A DNA stretch of 64,000 bases from Paramacrobiotus metropolitanus (GCF_019649055.1 NW_026570256.1:558001-622000), one strand, 5' to 3'. Positions 31,353-40,201 are shown, counted from the stretch's first letter. Notes: generated by a model from the sequence alone, not told the origin. Program-made: numbers and translations.

Positions 31353-32366
31353 ATGGATCCTAGCAAAATTCATGACTCTGCTCGTTTCAAAGGTTGCCTG
31401 ATAGGGGCGTACATCGGCGATTGTGCCGGTGGGTTGTTCAAGCAAGGAAAGCGCGATATCCAACCAATCGCCTTTCCGACCGTTGTGGAAACATTGTCCT
31501 TCAAAAGTTGCTGGCTGCCAAGTGACGTATCGTATTTGAGCGGGGCGGTAGCTCACTCACTCATTGACTGTCAAAAGTTTATCGATACACACGTTGCTCA
31601 GAATCTGGCCGACTGTTATTTCGAATTTCCAGAAAGACGAAAGTTTTTCACTACCGTTAAAGATGTGTTCTTCGCTTGGAAACTCAACGGAATCCAGCCA
31701 AAAACAGTGTATTTTCCGGCCGCCAAACAATTCCGTGGAACTGGCTCGTACGGAAACGGTGCCGCTGTTCGAGTGGCACCGTTGGTTCTGCATAACTATT
31801 ATGATCTGGATTCTGCTCTGAAAGACGTGGATCAGAGTTCTCGTTTGACGCACGGCAATTTGCTTGCCGTTCGCGGGGCCAAGCTGCAGGCTTGCGCAAT
31901 TTTTGAAGCTGTGCATTTGCAGCATCCAGACGCTGCTGGCTTTATTACTGCGCTCATCAGTTTCTGTGACAGTATGGAAGTCAATAATCAGTTCAAGTTT
32001 TACAGTAACCGTTTAAAGAAAGTGCAGAAGTTCTTGGCAGACAATACGGAACCGCAGGACGTAGTCAAAGCTCTGGGCAATGGAATTAAAGCGTTGGAAA
32101 CTGAGCCGTTGGCGATCTATTGCGCTGTGCGTGCAATGACTCCGGTTGCCGGGATTCACACAGATAATCCTTTCGAAAGAGCGATTATTTTGGCTATCTC
32201 GATGGGCGGAGACACGAACACTATCGCCAGTATGGCCGGAGCCATCACAGGGGCACGGCTGGGAAATGGAAGGATTCCGGTCATCATGAAGATGCCGTGT
32301 TACGATATTGAGGAACCTGAGGTTATGGGTTCTGAACTGGCTAAAGTTTTGCAAGAACGAGTTTAA
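31353..32366 (+). CDS. ARH3-like ADP-ribosylhydrolase homolog, catalytic residues lost (Polinton cargo)
   Basis: 337 residues in one exon. The family fold is clear: GCLIGAYIGDCAGG at the N-terminus, the ADP-ribose loop GTGSYGNGAAVRVAP (129-142), LTHG with the conserved His (166), LGNGIKALE, and GGDTNTIASMAGAITGA near the end. Human ARH3 uses E41 and Mg2+ ligands T76, D77, D78, D314, D316, T317. The aligned residues here are K30, L62, S63, G64, D287, N289 and T290. Substrate loops are kept but the catalytic Glu and four of six metal ligands are gone, so hydrolysis is unlikely while ADP-ribose binding may persist. It is probably a captured host gene acting as a reader or decoy in ADP-ribose signalling (inference). 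It is divergent from the gene at 31316 with a 36-bp shared promoter space. Confidence 0.9.
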   Translation: MDPSKIHDSARFKGCLIGAYIGDCAGGLFKQGKRDIQPIAFPTVVETLSFKSCWLPSDVSYLSGAVAHSLIDCQKFIDTHVAQNLADCYFEFPERRKFFTTVKDVFFAWKLNGIQPKTVYFPAAKQFRGTGSYGNGAAVRVAPLVLHNYYDLDSALKDVDQSSRLTHGNLLAVRGAKLQACAIFEAVHLQHPDAAGFITALISFCDSMEVNNQFKFYSNRLKKVQKFLADNTEPQDVVKALGNGIKALETEPLAIYCAVRAMTPVAGIHTDNPFERAIILAISMGGDTNTIASMAGAITGARLGNGRIPVIMKMPCYDIEEPEVMGSELAKVLQERV

Positions 32367-32707
32367 AAATCTGTTGCGTTCAATAATGCCTGTCCGTATC
32401 AGTCTCATGAAAAACTTGTTCGCGCTACTTTGTCTTGAATTATGCATTCTTGTTCTTGTTCATTCTATATCACGCTTGTTGTTTGTCTGATCAATATTCT
32501 AATAACGAATCACGAATCCATGTCCCGCGGTATTTAATAAAAATATTCATGCACACGGACTGTTGTTTGTATTTAAATCGAACACTCAGAGAACAACATA
32601 GGAAGAATAACAGAATCCCAGACCTCTGTGGGCTGGTCAGTACCAAACGGTAGTTCAAATCCGAAATCGGTTTTTTTCAATTTCACGCATTAAACGATCA
32701 AGAGCAA
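32367..32707. other. Spacer without gene
   Basis: Between convergent genes. AT-rich with possible polyadenylation-type AATAAA-like words (ttaataaaaat near 32535). No open frame worth calling. Confidence 0.45.
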
Positions 32708-33091
32708 TCAAAGGCATTCTATTTTCTTGTGTCCTTGACGAATTTCGATGACAGGGTCTTGGAGATCCTCGTCACAATGCGGTGGCAAGATTGTCAGCAC
32801 AGTTGCCGACTTCCCCAGTAAAGGTATGTGTTGGGGTCCGATCAGACGTGCATCAACTCTTTTTCGCATTGTATGGTCATCCTCCAAACGAATAAGCTGC
32901 GCTAGCTCCAGTCGGCCTAACTTAATCCAGTTTTTGGCAACATGCCCGTTGGAATCCGAATGTGAAATTATTGGCTGTAAATAGACTACGGGTTTATGTG
33001 GTTGCAAAAACGCTGCAACAGACTTCCCTAACCGATACCATTCAGTGCCTTCGGACAAGGTACTAACATATTCATTGTAAGGATACTCCAT
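32708..33091 (-). CDS. Unknown Polinton protein (rightmost core gene)
   Basis: 127 residues starting MEYPYNEYVSTL. Mixed strands and helices, with PHKPVVYLQPIISHSD, a WIKLGRLELAQLIRLEDD helix and LLGKSATVLTILPPH, ending in an acidic then basic tail. No TM or signal is seen and no family recognised. It converges on the ARH3-like gene and is the last protein gene before the hairpin cluster, so its upstream side faces the hairpins across about 265 bp. Confidence 0.6.
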   Translation of the reverse strand: MEYPYNEYVSTLSEGTEWYRLGKSVAAFLQPHKPVVYLQPIISHSDSNGHVAKNWIKLGRLELAQLIRLEDDHTMRKRVDARLIGPQHIPLLGKSATVLTILPPHCDEDLQDPVIEIRQGHKKIECL

Positions 33092-33355
33092 TTTTGCAAA
33101 CTAAAAGTAGCGAAACAAATAAGATAGCCATTTCCGATGTTTTCGCATGATTTTTAGTGTACAGACTCTTATTGGTCAGAAATCCACTAATGGGTGTGGT
33201 CGTACACATGTACGCCTATGTGCTGGGTATCTCTTCTCATATCGGCTATGTACTAGCCATCTCTTCTCACATACACCATCTTGGCGTACTCGCTACTAGT
33301 ACAATGTTGCTAACTGTGCGGGTAACCTGTTTTTATTTTTGTTTTTACTCTTTTA
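33092..33355. other. Region between last core gene and hairpin cluster
   Basis: Contains two near-copies of a ~29-bp word (ctatgtgctgggtatctctt-type at about 33209 and 33245). A candidate promoter zone for the hairpin transcript or for the minus-strand gene; no direct promoter motif is convincing. Confidence 0.35.
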
Positions 33356-33426
33356 ATTCTAATATTAGACAGGAATATAAATTCCTAGCAAAACTAAGAA
33401 TTTATATTCCTGTTTGATATTAGAAT
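33356..33426 (+). ncRNA. Hairpin 1 of a four-hairpin cluster (pre-miRNA-like)
   Basis: Arms 33356-33384 and 33398-33426 pair over 29 bp with two G-U wobbles and no bulge. The loop of 13 nt can close a further TAG/CTA mini-stem. It is AT-rich and lacks the GC basal stem and TTATGAA loop of hairpins 2-4. Size fits a pre-miRNA, but strand and expression are unknown. Confidence 0.55.
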
Positions 33427-33506
33427 CACTATTTTATGCTCGTATGCGGAGATTTGCCATGTGCTGAGCACGGACGGGCAGGAGATCGCGAGGAACCCTG
33501 ATGCAC

Positions 33507-33595
33507 GGCAACAACACGCCAGTACAATTCATAGTCAGAAATTATGAAAGAACCAACAGAATTTCTGACTGTGAATTGTACTTGCGTGTTGTGCC
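33507..33595 (+). ncRNA. Hairpin 2 of the cluster (pre-miRNA-like)
   Basis: The upper stem (33521-33543 with 33560-33582) is 23 bp with one G-U. A single mismatch separates it from a 12-bp lower stem with one bulged A (33507-33519 with 33584-33595, sequence aacacgc/gcgtgtt). The loop is about 16 nt and opens with TTATGAA (33542-33548). A one-turn lower stem plus a two-turn upper stem is the architecture Drosha/Dicer-type processing expects. Confidence 0.65.
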
Positions 33596-33626
33596 TTTTC
33601 CCAAGCTTCCTCCCGAAATCCATCTA

Positions 33627-33710
33627 GGCCCGCACGATTGAAATTTCCTGTTGACAACCAGACTTATGAATTCTGGTTGTCAACAGCAAATTTTAATCGC
33701 GTGCTGGGCC
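33627..33710 (+). ncRNA. Hairpin 3 of the cluster (pre-miRNA-like)
   Basis: The upper arm pairs 14 bp perfectly next to the loop, then one C-C mismatch, then ten further pairs with one G-U. A small bulge leads to the basal gcacg/cgtgc and ggccc/gggcc pairs. The loop contains TTATGAA (33664-33670). Base and loop resemble hairpins 2 and 4; arm sequence is different. Confidence 0.65.
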
Positions 33711-33761
33711 TGCCCGACGACGACCTCCGCGCGATGCCACCTCGAAGACGGACATCTCCCT

Positions 33762-33841
33762 CAGCCGTAATCATACATTCATGACCTTGATTTATGAATT
33801 TTTGGCACAAATCATGGCCATGAATGAATGATTACGCGCTG
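33762..33841 (+). ncRNA. Hairpin 4 of the cluster (pre-miRNA-like)
   Basis: Arms 33767-33793 and 33809-33836 pair with three single mismatches, the most miRNA-like imperfection of the four. The basal cagc/gctg and the 3' flank gcgctgtgcc match those of hairpins 2 and 3. TTATGAA opens the 15-nt loop (33792-33798). Confidence 0.65.
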
Positions 33842-33879
33842 TGCCCCACCACGCTCGAGGTTTGTGGACTACGTCCCCC

Positions 33880-34090
33880 GATTTTTCTATGATTTTTAAA
33901 AATTATTGTAATATAAGTTTTCTGTGATATTTTTCTAAATGTATCTATAGTTTTCTATTTATTTTCTATAGTTTTCTATTTGTTTTTTACGTTTTTATAT
34001 ATTTTCCACGTTTTTCTATTTGTTTTCTATATTTTTCTACGTTTTTCTATGGTTTTTCTATTTATTTTGTTTTTATTTTTGTATTTTTAT
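33880..34090. repeat. T-rich tttttctat repeats
   Basis: Tract of tttttctatttg and acgtttttctat words. Its complement resembles the A-rich tracts at 10.1 and 13.5 kb. Any plus-strand Phe-rich frame here is an artefact. Confidence 0.7.
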
Positions 34091-34988
34091 TTAATCAAGA
34101 TCCATGTCTACATGGGCGTGCCCAGCGACCGCTGCAACAAAGTCATCAGCGGACCGCGTAAGCTGGCGCACGGAAGCCATTCCCATGACCGCGCAACAAA
34201 AACAGCGATAAAAATCCCGCCGGTCGGGCTCGATGGCTCCGGCGGCGGTGTCCAGCGCACGCAGCTGCTGTAGACGCTGTCCGAGGAGCTCCAGCAGCTC
34301 CTCATACCGTCCTACTCCTGTGGCGGCGTCCCTCGTGTTCCGCGCGGTTTTGTGCGCACTAACCAGGACGCGGGTCCAATTTTCGCCCCGGAGGGCCAGG
34401 TCAACTTGAGCACCGGCGTACGGCTGCAGGATGACCTGGCCGTTATTCGACGGTGACGCGAAGGTCCGGTTTCCGGCCAAATAGGCCATACACCACCGGT
34501 ACGCTTCGTTGGGATCTGTCCGGCAGTTCCGCTGCCGGGCGCCGGATGGCTGCCTCTCCTCAGTGGCCAATAGACCGGCCTCTTCCGCCGCGAGGCTACA
34601 CTCGCGCTCACGCGCGCGGGCTTCCTGGGCGATGTTATGCCCAATTTCAGCGATGTCGGATTCAAGCCCGCGGCGGAGCTCGAAGTAGGCCTGCACGGCG
34701 GCGCTAACACGGGTTAGCTGGAGGAATACCCGAAGTTGCAAATATATATTTTTATTAATATATTATAGATTTCTATTTAAATTATTATATATTATCTATT
34801 ACTTACTATTTATTCAATAAATTATGTTTTAATTAATTTATTTTTATTACCATACTACGACGCCCGGCAGCATTAAGCGCGAACAGATGTTGGTGGACCG
34901 GTCCGTAGTTGGTAGCATTGTGTAGACCGGCATCCCATAGCTGCTCCGCGGTCATGTGTGCGGTAAAAATAGTGCGGTCATCTGCCAT
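34091..34988 (-). CDS. Two-exon hypothetical protein, Ala/Arg-rich helical
   Basis: Exon 1 34988-34851 (46 codons from ATG, donor ATG|GTAATA) and exon 2 34717-34091 (acceptor cctcCAG) join in phase 0 around a 133-bp AT-rich intron, giving 254 residues. The sharp GC contrast between exons and intron supports the model. The first exon is MADDRTIFTAHMTAEQLWDA. The second has long helices (SDIAEIGHNIAQEARARERE and GRYEELLELLGQRLQQLRAL) that could form a coiled coil, and a Cys pair (FYRCFCCAV) near the end. No family recognised. It lies between the hairpin cluster and the right inverted repeat. Confidence 0.65.
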
Positions 34989-35099
34989 TTTGAGCCGGAA
35001 GAGTACAAATAAAAAATATTAGAAATTTCAAGATCAGTACAGCGCAAACTAAATTTTTTTTCGTATCTGTCTTGACCTCGGGATATTTTGTGTTGCCAG

Positions 35100-35340
35100 G
35101 TGGTTTTATTATTATGTATGTACCGTGATTAGTATGCATGATGTATGTACAGATAGAGTACGTGTACAAAGTATGTATTCATAATAAGTACTGTATGTAT
35201 ATTTATGTACTACGTATGTACTGTGTATACTTTAATGATGTATATATTAAGTAGTGTACTGTATACTATGATATGTATACGTATGTAAAGTTAAATTAAT
35301 ACGTATGTACAGATGCTGTGTCTCGGAAGTGTGTACATGT
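35100..35340. repeat. Low-complexity GTATGTA-rich tract
   Basis: Dense runs of gtatgtac and tgtatac words, next to the right inverted repeat. Noncoding. Confidence 0.7.
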
Positions 35341-35515
35341 ATATATACCACCTGCCGGTTGACCTTTAACCTGTATATATGCGTGCACCTGGCGGGGATT
35401 AACCTTTGACCTCGGCCGTTGCAGACGATGCGACCGTTGGTCATTTTTTAATTTATTCTATTGTTCAAGCTCATTAAATATGTAAATCCCGGCTACTTCT
35501 AATGTACTGTCTACT
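35341..35515 (-). repeat. Inverted repeat, right arm (partner 13701-13876)
   Basis: Reverse complement of the left arm, near-identical over about 88 bp and gapped over the rest. Inward of it (35100-35340) lies a low-complexity tract of gtatgta words. Confidence 0.75.
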
Positions 35516-35519
35516 GTGA

Positions 35520-35683
35520 TCCAAGTTATTAATCCAAGTTATGGAATACAAGTTACGTAATCCAGGATTTGTAATCCAAGTTTGAGTGATCCAAATCCAA
35601 GTTTGAGCAATGCGAGTCCAAGTTTGAGTGTGTAATCCAAATCCGAATCTGAATCCAATTTCCAGCGTGGGCCTGCTTTATGG
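35520..35683. repeat. Degenerate GTAATCCAAGTT-type repeats
   Basis: About ten variants of aatccaagttt; the far end (ccagcgtgggcc) matches the start of the block at 9777 in inverted orientation. It directly follows the right inverted repeat. Confidence 0.6.
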
Positions 35684-36443
35684 CTCGTAGGCTCCATTGG
35701 TTGCCACGATAAGCGATTTTAAGTTTTAGAAGTTCAAAACGAGCGGGCTATAGCTTGAAAGAAAGAGAAAAGATTTCTAAGGTTTTCGATGTACAGTAGG
35801 TTTGGAATTGAAGCCGATTAAATGTTTTGAAAATGTCTCGAAATGCATGCAGTTTGCACACAACGTTTGCACGTTTGCACGTAGTTGTTTGCACGTTCAT
35901 TACTATGTATCGGTCTCGCGGTCTGAACCGACCGTTGCATTGACTTACCACGGAACATTCTGAGGCTATAAATTCAGAAAATTCTCAATTTTTGCAGAAC
36001 GTTAGAACAACCATATGGGTTGGCTAAAAATTATTTCATGTGCCATGGCCAATGGGCGTGGCCAAAACAGAATTTAAAAGTTAATTCTACACTGTGCTGT
36101 AGCCTATGGACAGTGCACCGCATTATACCTTACAATTACATGACTAATATAAACCTTACTTACCTTTTACTTTTTGACTACTTTGTACAACTAGCTACAG
36201 AAAAATTCACGTTGATTGTTGGAGGGACAAAACCTTCGGCCGTGCATTTGTTGACCTGCAAAATTGAAAACGCTGCCCTGGGTCGCAGTTCAACAACAAA
36301 TACTTTCAGAAAAGACCAATATCAGTTCTGCTGCACGCAGGGATGTCGTATAAAAATAAGCGCTGGCATGGAAAACGTTGTTCAGCGCCTTAATTAATTA
36401 TGCGCAGTGTCACGAATGCGCATGCTTGGTAAGCAGTGTAAGG
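35684..36443. other. No supported gene
   Basis: A minus-strand relic around 35715-35870 is similar to 8345-8480 (shared word agttcaaaacgagc), so it is part of the duplicated GPCR-neighbourhood DNA. The plus-strand open frame 36020-36397 has no recognisable features. Confidence 0.4.
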
Positions 36444-37527
36444 TACGAGGACGAGCTTAGTACATGTGATAGACAAAAAAACTAGCGAGAGAATCTGATA
36501 ACCATTTGCGTGCTGTGCAACACTGTCAGCCACCTTAGGCTGGCGGTAGCCGCGCGCCGTCACACAGCCGTCAGCTGAACACGGCCTGCTATTTTCTGTA
36601 ACGCACACTCGTATTAAAATTTAAATGCGAGTTTTGTTTTGGTTTTATAACATTGTTTATAATTGGTTCTCCGCAAAATTTCCAGTAACCAGTGACTTAC
36701 ATTAATTAACCAAGCTCTTGATAATAATGTTATAAAATTACCATCTAAATATAAAGATTCATCTGGCGAGATGCACTACGATGAGAATATCACCGACGTA
36801 CGGCTACCTGCCAGTTTGTTTTCTGCACCTGCGATGGAGATTTCTTGCGCGAGTATCAGCGTTATTTCGGGCCTACCGTTGAGTGAGAATTGTGTGGAGG
36901 AACCTGCCAGCGACGTGCCTTTACCAGCAGCGTACGATGATTTTATGGCCTTGGCGCTGAAGGCTTGTAGAACGGGGAACCTGACAGATAGAAGAGATTG
37001 TGGCGTTCACAATCTCTAAAGCAGGTTTTCTTCCATCGGTTGCAGCAGACAAAGTGGCTGCAGATTGGCACCATAATTTCATGAGCGCTCATCCTCAGAG
37101 AAAGAGAAAACTTCAAGATTCTCGTCTGCGCGCCAAAGCAGGGACGGACAGTAAAGTAACGGACAGTAAAGTAATCGCAGAGCTCGAGCAACGGGAAGCA
37201 GAAAAACTGCTGCAGAAAAATAAGCGAAAAAGAAACACTCGTAGCGGACTTAGCGATGTGACAAATACTCCGACTTAAATTAAAAAATCTTTCAGAATTG
37301 GTAAAAAGTGAGTCCTCTGAAATTTCACATGTGGTTCTACAAAGTCAAAGTGTTACTGTAAGAAATAAAGTGTGCGGTATTACTGGGGTGATTATTTGTA
37401 TTAAATGTGATGTGTTTACCAGCACTGACAAACCTGGGTGGTTGCCCGTGTTGCACTGGCCGGGCATGGTTATCAGATTCTCTCGCTAGTTGTTTTGTCT
37501 ATCACATATACTAAGCTCGTCCTCGTA
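36444..37527. mobile_element. 1.08-kb DNA transposon with ~65-bp TIRs and transposase remnant
   Basis: Ends TACGAGGACGAGCTTAGTA (36444) and its reverse complement (to 37527) are followed by matching sequence through gagagaatctgataaccat, about 65 bp of TIR flanked by TA. Inside, two plus-strand frames remain (36771-37019 and 37000-37278). The second is Lys/Arg/Gln-rich with a helix (IAELEQREAEKLLQKNKRKR), like the tail of pogo/Tigger-type transposases. No catalytic core is left, so it is non-autonomous. Confidence 0.8.
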
Positions 37528-38135
37528 TATGTCAATCTACCTGCTGACAATGTCATGTTGATACTGAAGTCCTGCCATAATATTCTGTTGCGGCGTTTAC
37601 GAGGCGGTACCAAGTAAACCGTTCATTCCCACGATAACAATGAACTGTGAATCTTGTTTTCTGATCATTTCTCGTTTCTGATAATGGGATGAGTTCAGAA
37701 ATAAAAGCAGTCCCAAGCGGGTAGGCTACGTAAGCGTACACACTAGCCTCGGAGCCCCGGGTGACGTTTCCAGATGGCATGCCATTCTGACCCTAGACAA
37801 AACTAAACGAATTTCGCTTTCTCGTGCTGCGAAATTACCATGGTATAACTCATAAGAAAGAGCAAAAAATTCTAAAGGTTCAGTGTAAACGTCCAAAGAT
37901 ATAAATGCGTGGTGTGATTGTAAAAAACGTTTCAAAAGCAAATTCGTTGACGAAAAAGGACACAGTAGTAGGGTGCAGACACTTGGGTCAGTTGTAAATG
38001 TCATTGCTGATTATGAAAAAATGGGACGTTTGAAGATGCATATTATTAAGCGCCGCCGCCAACAATTCCATGAACGAGGGAGGCCGTTCAACAGTGAAGT
38101 GAAATGTAACCTATTTTCATCGGCCTTGTTTTTCC
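37528..38135. other. 3' flank of GPCR copy 3, relic coding on minus strand
   Basis: Minus-strand open pieces (37553-37780, 37726-38004) read smoothly (for example LEFFALSYELYHGN) and have a partner relic near 35.75 kb. They may be remnants of a small gene duplicated with the receptors. Not callable as a functional gene. Confidence 0.35.
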
Positions 38136-39107
38136 TTACTTTCTAGCTTTCCAGCGAAGATACCAGTTTTTGAGAGCATGCTGATTAAACACTAATCCAA
38201 ATAGAATAGGATCGGTCACCGCTTCCACAGCAAACAGGCATGTAGCCACGTTAAAGTAGTTCCGGTTCTTGAAGTCCATGAAACAAGCCACCAGCGTGGT
38301 GCCCATCACCGTCGCCCAGCAGACCACCATGCTGACCATCAGAACAACCAGTACCTGCATGCTTTTCTTCTGTGCCCTGGACGATTCCGCGCGAATATTC
38401 CCCGTTGTCCTTCCGCCGGTGATGTCACTCGCAATGTTTGTTGACTGCTTGGAAAGCTTCATCTGCAGTACCTTTCGATGACGCTGGCGTTTATGCCAGA
38501 TTACTGGAAACGTCAGTAAAATTATCACTTCCGGAATGATATAGACAGTCAGTAATGTTGCTAAGCACAAAACTGGTTGCGCATCGGAATTCAGCATACA
38601 ACGGCCGTATTTAGCAAACGGAATACGGAAAGAGACGGAATCGAGAATTGACTGCGGCATCACCGTGGCAAAGATGTACATCCACATGACGACACAAATC
38701 CCACCCGCTACGACCTTTGAGTGATGCATTTTGTAGTGATGCGGGAAGACGACAGCCCACAAACGATTGAAAGAGATTATCAGGTGGCTGTTGATCATCC
38801 CGGCCATGGCGAGGTAGCTGGTGAAGAGATAAAAGTCGCAAGCGGAATGGGTGCGGCATTGTGGGCAAACGGAGAATAGAACGTTAAATAATTTGGCGCA
38901 AGCGGTTTCGATAAAATTAGCAATCAGCAGGTTGATTAAGTAAATGGTGAATGGCGTGAAAAACGCGCGATGGGTGACGAACGTGATGAGCACCGCGGTG
39001 TTCAAGAAACCGCCGGTGATTGCGGTCAACATGTTGAAGATTTCCACGATTCCCCATTGCAAAGGAACGCTAGCAAAAGGAATTAATAAGGAACTGTTGT
39101 TCACCAT
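38136..39107 (-). CDS. Rhodopsin-like GPCR, copy 3 (intact)
   Basis: 323 residues from the ATG at 39107. The frame is open further up to 39269, but the MVNNSSLL start is shared with copies 2 and 4, so the downstream ATG is chosen. It has the same layout as copy 2, with FNRLWAVVFPHHY after TM3, GRCMLNSD in ECL2, a KRQRHRK loop, VVCWATV in TM6 (Pro of CWxP replaced by Val) and DPILFGLVF in TM7. The TM6 proline loss is notable because that Pro usually makes the activation hinge. Tail KNWYLRWKARK. Intact and intronless. Confidence 0.93.
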   Translation of the reverse strand: MVNNSSLLIPFASVPLQWGIVEIFNMLTAITGGFLNTAVLITFVTHRAFFTPFTIYLINLLIANFIETACAKLFNVLFSVCPQCRTHSACDFYLFTSYLAMAGMINSHLIISFNRLWAVVFPHHYKMHHSKVVAGGICVVMWMYIFATVMPQSILDSVSFRIPFAKYGRCMLNSDAQPVLCLATLLTVYIIPEVIILLTFPVIWHKRQRHRKVLQMKLSKQSTNIASDITGGRTTGNIRAESSRAQKKSMQVLVVLMVSMVVCWATVMGTTLVACFMDFKNRNYFNVATCLFAVEAVTDPILFGLVFNQHALKNWYLRWKARK

Positions 39108-39211
39108 TTTGAATGTACGATTGTAGTTCTTGATTTTATACTTTCTATAATTCCTCAAATATGCGCATAAACATCTGCGTTTGTGTCTGAACTGCAGAGA
39201 ATTTATCAAAT

Positions 39212-39530
39212 GCCGTAATATAACTGTAATGAACAGCAATCGCTCGAACACGCAATATCTTTTAAACATGCAGTGTTGAGTGTTGAGTATCTTACGCCAA
39301 ACATGGCGAAGGCGGTGTGTAATTACTAATTAGCGAATAAGCATTTACGAATCCTCGCAAATTGTGGAATAACAGCACATTCTGGTAGTAATCGAAGTGA
39401 AGAGTGTATTCGGCTCATTTACGACCAGTGTCTTATAAATATAACCTGCGTTCAATATCCCTCCGTGACCTATAAAGCAGATAAACAATTACACAAATGG
39501 GATATGTGCATCTGGAAGGCACGCTTTATT
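39212..39530 (-). promoter_or_regulatory. Conserved upstream region of GPCR copy 3
   Basis: Contains the same two blocks as copies 2 and 4: taactgt...cagcaatcgc...aacatgca (about 39219-39272) and ctccgtgacc...aaacaattac (about 39458-39500), the latter with a TATAA-like word. Confidence 0.45.
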
Positions 39531-39711
39531 TTGCGTGATACGCCCGTTGCCTTTGTTTTCGTTGCACTTTGAGCGTTTTTGTCATACTGTTTACACAGAT
39601 TGTGTCATTGTACTGCATTAAAGAGTAATACGATAGAGTGCTACATTAAAGATGTAATGCGATAATAACGAAAGGATGGACGGTTTAAACAAAACGCTGC
39701 AAAATCCAGAA

Positions 39712-40201
39712 TACCGTAATTATCGAATTTGTGGCCCTGGGGTAAAAATAGTTCGAACTCTATGGCGGAGGGGGGCTTATTTCGGGGAGGGGGCGCAATT
39801 TCGGGGGGTGGCATTATTTTTCGAACGGTATTTTTTGGGAAGGGGCATTATATTTCAAACAACTGCGCATCCAGTTCAAGCGAAATTAAGCGCAGTAGTT
39901 ACCGGTATACGCAACAGCGCAACCTTCCCTGCAACATTTTCGAGCGTATACTGAGGTCCCTGTACACCTTTTTGCCAACAAATACCGCATTATGTGCGTT
40001 TAATGTTTGCTCATAAGCACAACAATTTTTAAAAAGCATTTGCGGTACACCAATCATTTCGCAGCGTTTGACATTTAATAACGGCCCCCTGGGGCGTAAT
40101 TTCGGGGGGTGGCCTTATTTTTCAAACAGGGTCGGGGAGGGGGGCTTATTACAGGGGGGGCTCTTATTGCGGAGGGAGCCACAAATTCGATAATTACGGT
40201 A
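39712..40201. mobile_element. 490-bp MITE with 24-bp perfect TIRs
   Basis: The ends TACCGTAATTATCGAATTTG are exact inverted copies flanked by TA. The interior is built of G-rich words (ggggggcttatt, ggggcgcaatttcgg). The GPCR copy 4 neighbourhood at 62.87 kb has the same flanks without this insertion, an empty paralogous site. Confidence 0.92.

Larger units (their letters stand above)
20288..33091. mobile_element. Polinton/Maverick element (gene core)
   Basis: One block holds the diagnostic Polinton set: protein-primed polymerase B, DD(35)E integrase, adenain-like protease, P-loop packaging ATPase, F54H12.2-like capsid protein and small conserved companions. Seven genes read rightward (polymerase to protease, 20.3-28.8 kb). 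Five reading leftward (28.8-31.3 kb) meet them head-on. Then come a rightward ARH3-like gene and a last leftward gene. Genes are packed with short gaps or overlaps, as in dsDNA viruses. Polymerase (frameshift), ATPase and one unknown gene (in-frame stops) are interrupted, so this copy is probably not autonomous now. True termini are likely the inverted repeats near 13.7 and 35.5 kb; that is inference. Confidence 0.95.

Noticed and set aside
33980..34273. Phe/Tyr-rich plus-strand protein at 34 kb
   Set aside because: It reads through a T-rich repeat tract and then antisense to the two-exon gene.
39107..39269. Longer N-terminus for GPCR copy 3
   Set aside because: Sister copies start at MVNNSS/MANNSS, and the upstream part coincides with the conserved promoter block.
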